Positions 16,191 through 20,806 of a stretch of DNA of 20,806 bases are shown in pieces. The stretch is taken from NCBI RefSeq assembly GCF_001279775.1, contig NZ_LGDG01000018.1, positions 1-20,806 of the forward strand, read 5' to 3'. Both the position numbers and the translations under genes were made by a program. The notes beneath the pieces were generated by a model. The model made no database searches and had not been told where the DNA came from. It saw only the letters and a list, made by a program, of their open reading frames with translations. The DNA is from Streptomyces sp. MMG1533 (GTDB lineage: Bacteria > Actinomycetota > Actinomycetes > Streptomycetales > Streptomycetaceae). Numbering within the stretch: position 1 is the stretch's first letter; each line of letters starts with the position of its first letter.

Positions 16191-16975
16191 CCGGAGTCCC
16201 GGCGTCCGCTGCGGGTGGCTCCTCCGCCGCGAAGCCCGCGGCCGCGGGCACGGCGGCCTCGGGTGCCGCCTCCAAGCCCGGTGTCGTCTCCGGTGCCTCT
16301 GCCGCTTCTGTCGCCCCTGCCGCCTCTGGTTCTGATTCCGGTTCGAAGTCCGCGCGTGGCGGCAAGCTGACGGCCGCCGCCGTCAACCAGGCCAGTGTCT
16401 GGAACATCGCCAATCTGCTGACCATGCTCCGACTGCTCCTCGTGCCCGGCTTCGTCGCGCTGATGCTCGCCGACGGCGGGTACGACCCGGCCTGGCGCTC
16501 GTTTGCCTGGGCGGCGTTCGCCGTCGCCATGATCACCGACCTGTTCGACGGGCATCTGGCGCGCACGTACAACCTCGTCACCGACTTCGGGAAGATCGCC
16601 GACCCCATCGCCGACAAGGCGATCATGGGGGCGGCGCTGATCTGTCTGTCCGCGCTCGGGGACCTGCCGTGGTGGGTGACGGCCGTCATCCTCGGCCGGG
16701 AACTCGGGATCACGCTGCTGCGTTTCCTCGTCATCCGGTACGGCGTCATTCCCGCGAGCCGCGGCGGCAAGCTCAAGACCCTCACGCAGGGCGTGGCCGT
16801 GGGGATGTACGTCCTGGCACTGACGGGATGGCTGGCCACCCTGAGGTTCTGGGTGATGGCGGCCGCGGTCGTGCTGACCGTCGTGACCGGGCTGGACTAT
16901 GTGAGACAGGCCATTGTGCTGCGCCGGCAGGGAATCGCCGAGCGCAAGGCGGCGTTGGAGGAGACGGAAGCGTGA
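16187..16975 (+). CDS. pgsA: CDP-alcohol phosphatidyltransferase, probable phosphatidylglycerophosphate synthase
   Basis: This 262-residue integral membrane protein carries the complete CDP-alcohol phosphotransferase signature: Asp118-x2-Asp121-Gly122-x2-Ala125-Arg126-x8-Gly135-x3-Asp139-x3-Asp143. The first ~65 residues are an Ala/Ser/Gly-rich cytoplasmic extension not needed for the fold. Several hydrophobic helices follow (from about residue 72). The likely reaction is CDP-diacylglycerol plus glycerol-3-phosphate to phosphatidylglycerophosphate; the motif alone does not fix the alcohol acceptor, and the pgsA assignment leans on synteny with actinobacterial pgsA-cinA. The start codon ATGA overlaps the rimO stop, and GAGGAGG (16173-16179) lies 7 nt upstream, pointing to translational coupling. 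Confidence 0.9.
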   Translation: MTGVPASAAGGSSAAKPAAAGTAASGAASKPGVVSGASAASVAPAASGSDSGSKSARGGKLTAAAVNQASVWNIANLLTMLRLLLVPGFVALMLADGGYDPAWRSFAWAAFAVAMITDLFDGHLARTYNLVTDFGKIADPIADKAIMGAALICLSALGDLPWWVTAVILGRELGITLLRFLVIRYGVIPASRGGKLKTLTQGVAVGMYVLALTGWLATLRFWVMAAAVVLTVVTGLDYVRQAIVLRRQGIAERKAALEETEA

Positions 16976-17529
16976 GTTCCCCAGCCGCCGACGTAGCCGT
17001 AGAAGTGGTACGACTACTCACGGTGAAGGGTGAGACGCTCGCCGTTGCCGAGTCGCTCACGGGCGGACTGGTTGCGGCGGAAATCACAGCGGTCCCCGGG
17101 GCGTCCAAGGCCTTCCTGGGGTCGGTGACCGCTTACGCCACCGACCTCAAGCGTGAACTGCTGGGTGTCGACGCCACTCTGCTGGCGGCGCGAGGGGCGG
17201 TGGATCCGCAGGTCGCGGGCCTGATGGCGGCCGGAGTGCGCAAGGCGCTCGGTGCCGACTGGGGCATAGCGACCACCGGAGTCGCCGGTCCGGAACCGCA
17301 GGACGGCAAGCCCGTCGGGACGGTTTTCGTGGCCGTCGACGGGCCCCTCGCGGGGTCTTCCGGCGCAACCGGTGGCGGGAAAGTGACCGCGCTGCGGTTG
17401 AACGGCGACCGTGCGGAAATTCGTATGGAGAGTGTACGGAGCGTACTCGCACTGCTCCTGGAGGGGCTTGCGAGCGAACGAACTGAGAATGAGCGGGCAC
17501 AGGATACGGAACGGAACGGGGGGTTTTGA
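16972..17529 (+). CDS. cinA: CinA C-terminal-domain protein (PncC-type nicotinamide-nucleotide amidase)
   Basis: The 185-residue protein consists only of the CinA C-terminal domain: ESLTGG (27-32), TAYA with Tyr55 and Lys60, TTGVAGP (101-107), and the GTVFVAV strand (from 116). The family deamidates nicotinamide mononucleotide to nicotinate mononucleotide in pyridine-nucleotide salvage. The N-terminal molybdopterin-binding-like domain of long CinA proteins is absent, as in other actinobacteria. The start GTG overlaps the pgsA stop (GTGA), with GGAGGAGA just upstream. The final codons encode a charged tail (ERTENERAQDTERNGGF), and the DNA there carries a promoter-like element pointing to clgR. 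Confidence 0.9.
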   Translation: MSSPAADVAVEVVRLLTVKGETLAVAESLTGGLVAAEITAVPGASKAFLGSVTAYATDLKRELLGVDATLLAARGAVDPQVAGLMAAGVRKALGADWGIATTGVAGPEPQDGKPVGTVFVAVDGPLAGSSGATGGGKVTALRLNGDRAEIRMESVRSVLALLLEGLASERTENERAQDTERNGGF

Positions 17530-17533
17530 TGTT
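17508..17533 (+). promoter_or_regulatory. Candidate ECF-sigma (SigR/SigH-like) promoter for clgR
   Basis: GGAAC (17508-17512), an 18-bp spacer and GTT (17531-17533) fit GGAAT-N18-GTT with one difference. The spacer contains the cinA stop codon (17527-17529). Initiation near 17540 would give a ~100-nt clgR leader. ECF control of clgR is known in related actinobacteria, which supports the reading. Confidence 0.5.
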
Positions 17534-17638
17534 TGCAGCCCTGAGTGAACACGACATCGCTCCCCGCACGGCCGCGGCGCAAGGCGGTACGGTGGGGCGA
17601 GAAGGATGCGGCTACGCGGTCCGAGGAGGGAGCCACCG

Positions 17639-18019
17639 ATGATTCTGCTCCGTCGCCTGTTGGGTGACGTGCTGCGTCGGCAGCGCCAACGCCAGGGCCG
17701 TACTCTGCGCGAAGTCTCCTCGTCCGCCCGAGTCTCACTCGGCTATCTCTCCGAGGTGGAGCGGGGGCAGAAGGAGGCTTCCTCCGAGCTGCTCTCCGCC
17801 ATCTGCGACGCGCTGGACGTACGGATGTCCGAGCTCATGCGAGAAGTGAGCGACGAGCTCGCCCTCGCCGAGCTGGCCCAGTCTGCTGCGGCCACCCCCA
17901 GCGAGCCTGTGCCGACGCCGGTTCGCCCGATGCTGGGCTCCGTCTCGGTGACCGGTGTGCCACCGGAACGGGTGACGATCAAGGCGCCCGCCGAAGCGGT
18001 CGACGTGGTCGCCGCGTGA
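17639..18019 (+). CDS. clgR: ClgR-like XRE-family activator of Clp/Lon protease genes
   Basis: The 126-residue protein has a helix-turn-helix domain (about 8-70: [20 protein letters not shown], then [20 protein letters not shown]) typical of ClgR/PopR. The remainder is a Pro-rich, poorly structured tail. ClgR of Streptomyces activates clpP1P2, clpC1 and lon and binds its own promoter. Its turnover is thought to depend on ClpP recognising two C-terminal alanines, and this protein ends Val-Val-Ala-Ala. I chose ATG 17639 because GGAGGG sits 8 nt upstream and [13 protein letters not shown] is the conserved opening; the frame is open 11 codons further without support. It follows cinA by 109 nt, as in Corynebacterium and Mycobacterium. 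I found no clean copy of the reported ClgR motif GTTCGC-N5-GCG between cinA and clgR. Confidence 0.9.
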   Translation: MILLRRLLGDVLRRQRQRQGRTLREVSSSARVSLGYLSEVERGQKEASSELLSAICDALDVRMSELMREVSDELALAELAQSAAATPSEPVPTPVRPMLGSVSVTGVPPERVTIKAPAEAVDVVAA

Positions 18020-18084
18020 CGCTCACGCTGAAGTGCTTGCGCTGACGTGCGCTGATCGCGCTCGAATGCGCTGAGGAAGTGTGT

Positions 18085-18140
18085 GAGGCCCCGGCCGGGG
18101 CTTCTCCAGGGAGACCTGGAGGAGAGCGGTCGGGGTTTTT
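18085..18140 (+). terminator. Terminator after clgR with two alternative folds
   Basis: Fold A is two small hairpins: GAGGCCCC/GGGGCTTC (18085-18104) and CTCCAGG/CCTGGAG around GAGA (18104-18121). Fold B pairs the first arm (18085-18096) with GGTCGGGG plus the T run (18128-18140), enclosing the CTCCAGG hairpin and ending in TTTTT, a classical terminator. In the 354-nt gap from 18020 to 18373, the part after this structure shows only G/C-rich sequence, a weak TAGCGT box (18338-18343) and the ribosome-binding site of the next gene. I see no further gene. Confidence 0.65.
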
Positions 18141-18373
18141 CGCGTTGTGCGGGTGTTTTCGGGGCCGGGGATCGGTCGGGGGTCTTTTCTGGTTCGGGGC
18201 GGCGGGGCCTCGGGTCCGTTTGCCGGTGGGGTCCGTGGCGGTCATGGTGGAGCTGGGTTGTGCCCGGCCGGGACCGAGTGACGGGCGGTGCTCCCGTGTG
18301 CCGCCGGTGCGCCCTCCCCGTGGGTGAGGCGGCGGCCTAGCGTCGGGCTGGTCGGGGCTGGAGGTGAGGGTCC

Positions 18374-18718
18374 ATGGCAGGGCCGATAGCGCGCTGGGGG
18401 GCGGTTCTCGGGCTCGGGGCCCTGTGGTGGTGGGCCGTGCTGCGGCTCGCGCTGGCGTCGGACGCGGGGGCGCTGGAGGGGGCGGTCGCGGCCGGGGGGT
18501 GGGGGCTGAGTCTGCTGCCGGTGCACTGCGTGCCGAAAGACCGGGCCGCGGGCGCCGTGGCCTCGGGGCGGTGGGCGGCGGCCTGGCGGCCGGCCCGGGC
18601 CACTGTGGCATCGCCACACGCTCAGGCCACCGCGGCATCGCCACGGGCTCAGGCCACCGCGGCAGCTACCACGGCATCGCCACACCGCCGTTCGGACGCA
18701 GAATCTGGCCTGTCGTGA
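18374..18718 (+). CDS. Small predicted membrane protein, unknown function
   Basis: I do not recognise a family for this 114-residue product. The start is well supported: GGAGGTGA (18360-18367), an almost perfect anti-Shine-Dalgarno complement, lies at good spacing from the ATG. The N-terminus has a strong hydrophobic helix (about 6-28, WGAVLGLGALWWWAVL) that could be a membrane anchor or uncleaved signal. A weaker hydrophobic stretch with one Cys (about 40-52, GLSLLPVHCVP) follows. The C-terminal third (from about residue 75) is a repeat of the type ATAASPRAQ encoded by 27-bp DNA repeats. Its last 53 bp overlap the 3' end of the convergent dehydrogenase gene, so the tail may be a recent extension. 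The original protein could have ended earlier. Confidence 0.55.
   Translation: MAGPIARWGAVLGLGALWWWAVLRLALASDAGALEGAVAAGGWGLSLLPVHCVPKDRAAGAVASGRWAAAWRPARATVASPHAQATAASPRAQATAAATTASPHRRSDAESGLS
18598..18683 (-). repeat. Tandem repeat derived from the 3' end of the dehydrogenase gene
   Basis: On the minus strand the last five dehydrogenase codons (GTGGCGATGCCGTGG, 18683-18669) and their flank recur twice beyond the stop codon, at 18644-18627 and 18617-18600. On the plus strand these are 27-bp units starting at 18598 and 18625 plus a partial third. They also encode the Ala/Ser/Pro-rich tail of the convergent small protein. Confidence 0.8.
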
Positions 18719-19430
18719 AGGACGAGGCGTCGCATGCCAGGTAGAGCACGGCCTGGGCGACGTCCTCCGGTTCGCCCACCCGGCCCAGTGGTGACATCCG
18801 GGCCATGAGGGACTCGGTGTGCGACTGCGCCTCCGTGTCGTGGCGGTCGGTCATGGGGGTGCGGATCCAGCCCGGCGCCACGGCGTTGACCCGGATGCCG
18901 TGCCGGCCGACCTCGGTCGCGAGTGTCTTCGTCAGCTGGACGACGGCCGCCTTGGCCGCGCCGTAACAGAGCAGGCCGGGGCCGCCGGTGTCCACGGCGC
19001 CCGAGGCCATCGTGACGATGCTGCCCCTGGTGCGCCGGGCGAGCATCAGACGGGCCGCCTCCTGGCAGGCGTACAGCACTCCCCTGAAGTTGACGTTCAG
19101 CACCCGGTCGAGGTCCTCGTCCCGGGTCTCCAGGACCGGGCTGCTGTGCATGATGCCGGCGACCGCGGCCATTACGTCCAGCTGCTCGCAGGAGGCGACG
19201 GCCTCGTGCAGCTGTTCGCGGTCGGTGACGTCGAGGTGGTGGGTGAGGGCCGTGCCACCGGTGTCCTTGATGGCTCTCGCGGTCGCGTCGAGACCCGGTG
19301 CGTCGAGGTCCGCGCAGTGCACGGTGGCGCCGGCCGCGGCGAGCAGGACGGCCGAGGCGCGGCCGATGCCACTGGCGGCGCCGGTGACGAATGCGGTGCG
19401 GCCGGTGAGGTCGTACGCCTTGAGGGGCAT
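18666..19430 (-). CDS. Short-chain dehydrogenase/reductase (SDR), classical type
   Basis: This is a 254-residue classical SDR oxidoreductase. It has the nucleotide-binding TGAASGIG (16-23), the structural DVTD (67-70), Asn114 in the NVNF motif, catalytic Ser143 and the Tyr156-x3-Lys160 pair (CYGAAK), and APGWIRTPM after strand 6. Asp41 at the end of beta-2 (HCADLDA) suggests NAD(H) rather than NADP(H). The substrate cannot be read from sequence. The usual NNAG motif appears as AVAG (89-92). The start ATG has no Shine-Dalgarno sequence but lies 7 nt from a good promoter -10 box, so the mRNA may be leaderless. It follows the Nei/Fpg gene on the same strand by 33 nt and may also be read through from it. 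The stop codon lies inside a tandem-repeat region. Confidence 0.88.
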   Translation of the reverse strand: MPLKAYDLTGRTAFVTGAASGIGRASAVLLAAAGATVHCADLDAPGLDATARAIKDTGGTALTHHLDVTDREQLHEAVASCEQLDVMAAVAGIMHSSPVLETRDEDLDRVLNVNFRGVLYACQEAARLMLARRTRGSIVTMASGAVDTGGPGLLCYGAAKAAVVQLTKTLATEVGRHGIRVNAVAPGWIRTPMTDRHDTEAQSHTESLMARMSPLGRVGEPEDVAQAVLYLACDASSFTTGQILRPNGGVAMPW

Positions 19431-19437
19431 GGTGGGG

Positions 19438-19467
19438 ACGGTACGAGGAGTTCTGACGGGTCGTCAA
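19438..19467 (-). promoter_or_regulatory. Predicted promoter for the SDR gene, leaderless geometry
   Basis: On the minus strand TTGACG (19467-19462), an 18-bp spacer and TACCGT (19443-19438) make a good housekeeping promoter whose -10 box ends 7 nt before the SDR ATG. The -35 element contains the stop codon of the upstream DNA glycosylase gene. Confidence 0.6.
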
Positions 19468-20300
19468 TTAGTCGTACGGCGCTGTGTTCTGCGGAGCGGG
19501 GTGGTGGTCGGGGCCGGGCCCCGCTGGCAGGTGGGGCACCAGTACGTGGGGCGTTCGCGGGAGCCGTCGCCCTGGTCGGCCACGCGGACGGGGGTGTGGC
19601 AGCGGAGGCAGGGGCGGGGTGCGCGGCCGTACACGAACAGGTCCTGGCCTCGGCGGCCCGTCGTGGTGCGGACCGGGCGGTCGCGGTTGGCTTCCAGGAG
19701 CTTCTTGGCGAACGCGGGCAGTTGCGCGGCTCGGTCGGCGGGGAGGGCACCGACGGGCAGCCAGGGGGTGACGCCGAGGAGGAAGCAGAGCTCGCTCTTG
19801 TAGACATTGCCGATGCCGGCGAGGTTGCGCTGGTCGAGCAGTGCTTCGCCGAGGGGGCGGCTGGGGTCGGCGAGGAGGTTGGCCAGGGCCTGGTCCGGGT
19901 TCCAGTCCGGGCCCAGGAGGTCGGGGCCGAGATGGCCGACGGCGCGGTGTTCGTCGGTGGTGCGCAGGAGTTCGAGCACGGGGAGGCGGTAGCCGACGGC
20001 CGTGCGGTCGGCGGTGCCGAGGATGGCGCGGATCTGGTGGGTCGGGCCGCCGGTCCAGCGCTGGTGGTTGTCGTACACCTTCCAGGAGCCGTCCATGCGC
20101 AGGTGCGAGTGGAGGGTGAGGCCGCCCTCGATACGGGTGAGGAGGTGTTTGCCGCGCGGGGCGACTTCCAGGACGGTGCGGCCCGTGAGGTCGGCCGTGG
20201 CGTACTTCGGCACCCGGAGGTCGCTGCGGGTCAGGACCTTGCCCGCGAGGGCGGTGTGCAGCCGCCTCGCGGCCTGCCAGACCGTGTCTCCTTCGGGCAT
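19464..20300 (-). CDS. nei: Fpg/Nei-family DNA glycosylase/AP lyase, endonuclease VIII-like
   Basis: This 278-residue base-excision repair enzyme removes oxidised bases and nicks the abasic site. It starts MPEGDTV, the endonuclease VIII-type N-terminus with catalytic Pro2 and Glu3; conserved Lys51 follows in APRGKHLL. The helix-two-turn-helix DNA-binding segment is QRNLAGIGNVYKSE (157-170). The zinc finger is intact, with Cys231-x2-Cys234 and Cys255-x2-Cys258. The MPEGDT start favours Nei over Fpg (MPELPE); substrate preference is not certain. A ~20-residue basic tail follows the finger. No Shine-Dalgarno sequence or -10 box is seen before the ATG, so expression probably depends on the upstream helicase transcript, from which it is separated by 56 nt. 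Confidence 0.92.
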   Translation of the reverse strand: MPEGDTVWQAARRLHTALAGKVLTRSDLRVPKYATADLTGRTVLEVAPRGKHLLTRIEGGLTLHSHLRMDGSWKVYDNHQRWTGGPTHQIRAILGTADRTAVGYRLPVLELLRTTDEHRAVGHLGPDLLGPDWNPDQALANLLADPSRPLGEALLDQRNLAGIGNVYKSELCFLLGVTPWLPVGALPADRAAQLPAFAKKLLEANRDRPVRTTTGRRGQDLFVYGRAPRPCLRCHTPVRVADQGDGSRERPTYWCPTCQRGPAPTTTPLRRTQRRTTN

Positions 20301-20356
20301 GGGTCAAGGGTGGCACGCGGCGCGTGGTGCGCGTTGTGCGGCGTGGTTTGTCGGGT

Positions 20357-20806
20357 TCATGCGCGGAGGCGCAGGCCGCGTGGGGTGGCGATGAAGCCTG
20401 CTCTTTCCAGGAGGGCACCGATGGGGGACGTCAGGGCCGAGGCGCCGTTGACGCGCTCGACGGTGACGGTGCCGAGGGAGCCTGCTTTGGCCGCCGAGGC
20501 GAGGGCCTGCGCGGCGGTTTGGAGACGTGGGTCGTCGGTGGCCGTGCCGGCCGGGTCGGAGGGCCAGGCCAGCAGGGTCTTGCCGCCCCGCTCCATGTAG
20601 AGCGTCAGCTCGCCGTCGACGAGAACCACCAGCGAGCCCGCCTTCCGGCCCGGCTTGTGGCCGGCGTCGGTCGGGGGATCCGGCCAGGGGAGGGCGGCGC
20701 CGTATGCGTTCGCAGGGTCGGCGGCGGCGAGGACGACGGCTCGGGAGTCGGGGGTGGGGCGGGTGCGGTGGGGGGAGGAAGAGGAGCCGTGTGGGCCGTA
20801 TGCGGG
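20357..20806 (-). CDS. lhr: Lhr-type ATP-dependent helicase, C-terminal fragment (5' end outside window)
   Basis: The frame is open from the window edge to a TGA at 20359-20357 and encodes the last 149 residues. Segments such as VVLAAADPANAYGAALPWP and GSLVVLVDGELTLYMERGGKTLL are characteristic of the C-terminal region of actinobacterial Lhr (large helicase-related) proteins of about 1,500 residues. The helicase motor itself is off the window, so activity cannot be judged here. An ATGA overlap at the stop opens an 18-codon frame leading to the glycosylase gene. Adjacency to nei fits a DNA-repair pair. Confidence 0.85.
   Translation of the reverse strand, partial: PAYGPHGSSSSPHRTRPTPDSRAVVLAAADPANAYGAALPWPDPPTDAGHKPGRKAGSLVVLVDGELTLYMERGGKTLLAWPSDPAGTATDDPRLQTAAQALASAAKAGSLGTVTVERVNGASALTSPIGALLERAGFIATPRGLRLRA

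Noticed and set aside
17465..17479. Possible ClgR box on the minus strand, GTTCGC at 17479-17474
   Set aside because: The expected GCG after a 5-nt gap is not present (AGC, or GCC with a 6-nt gap), and the site lies inside cinA. It is at best a half match.
17531..17550. Imperfect palindrome GTTTGC...GTGAAC ahead of clgR as an autoregulatory site
   Set aside because: Spacing between half sites is 8 nt, not that of the reported GTTCGC-N5-GCG motif, and both half sites carry mismatches.
18079..18327. Plus-strand frames of 82-85 codons after clgR
   Set aside because: They start inside the terminator structure, have no placed ribosome-binding site, and give Gly/Arg/Cys-rich sequence without a domain.
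1..20806. CRISPR array, insertion sequence, prophage or new defence island
   Set aside because: Scanning found no short palindromic repeat-spacer arrays, transposase or integrase motifs, or terminal inverted repeats. Despite the tRNA and rRNA genes at the left end, no duplicated tRNA 3' end (attachment site) was seen.

Overview
The window comes from a high-GC actinomycete, almost certainly a Streptomyces. The evidence is the strong G/C bias at third codon positions, the 5S rRNA sequence, and a gene order that matches the osaC-osaA-osaB / ftsK / rimO-pgsA-cinA-clgR neighbourhood I know from Streptomyces. Part of that order (ftsK, pgsA, cinA, clgR) is shared with Corynebacterium and Mycobacterium. 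Identifications rest on motifs read in the translations; no database search was run.

Layout. (1) Positions 1-1075: the 3' end of a 5S rRNA gene closing an rRNA operon, a strong terminator, a shrunken DegT/DnrJ-type aminotransferase remnant, and a solitary tRNA-Thr(GGT) with its own promoter and a terminator. (2) Positions 1097-10722: an osmotic/stress signalling locus. osaC (minus strand; RsbW-like kinase, PAS, two GAF, PP2C phosphatase) diverges from osaA (1,826-residue soluble hybrid histidine kinase with a very long HAMP array), followed by osaB (response regulator with a coiled coil in place of a DNA-binding domain). (3) Positions 10847-18019: a conserved housekeeping and quality-control block: ftsK (DNA translocase), a RodZ-like membrane HTH protein, then rimO-pgsA-cinA with 4-nt overlaps, then clgR, the activator of Clp and Lon protease genes. 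(4) Positions 18374-20806: a small predicted membrane protein convergent with three minus-strand genes: the 3' end of an Lhr-type helicase, a Nei/Fpg DNA glycosylase and a short-chain dehydrogenase.

How the genes work together. OsaA and OsaB should form a phosphorelay for osmoadaptation. OsaC is known in S. coelicolor as a modulator of the stress sigma factor SigB. ClgR adds control of proteolysis. RimO, PgsA and CinA are ribosomal protein modification, phospholipid head-group and pyridine-nucleotide salvage enzymes.

The least explained signals are regulatory. Three AGCAGTAA direct repeats lie at an exact 19-bp period upstream of osaA. Two GGAAC-N18-GTT (ECF/SigR-like) elements lie in the osaA-osaB gap, and a third overlaps the cinA stop codon ahead of clgR. 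Three genes without a Shine-Dalgarno sequence (ftsK, rimO, the dehydrogenase) have a TAnnnT element exactly 7 nt before the ATG, as expected for leaderless mRNAs. I see no CRISPR array, phage or insertion sequence, and no clearly new defence or biosynthetic system.
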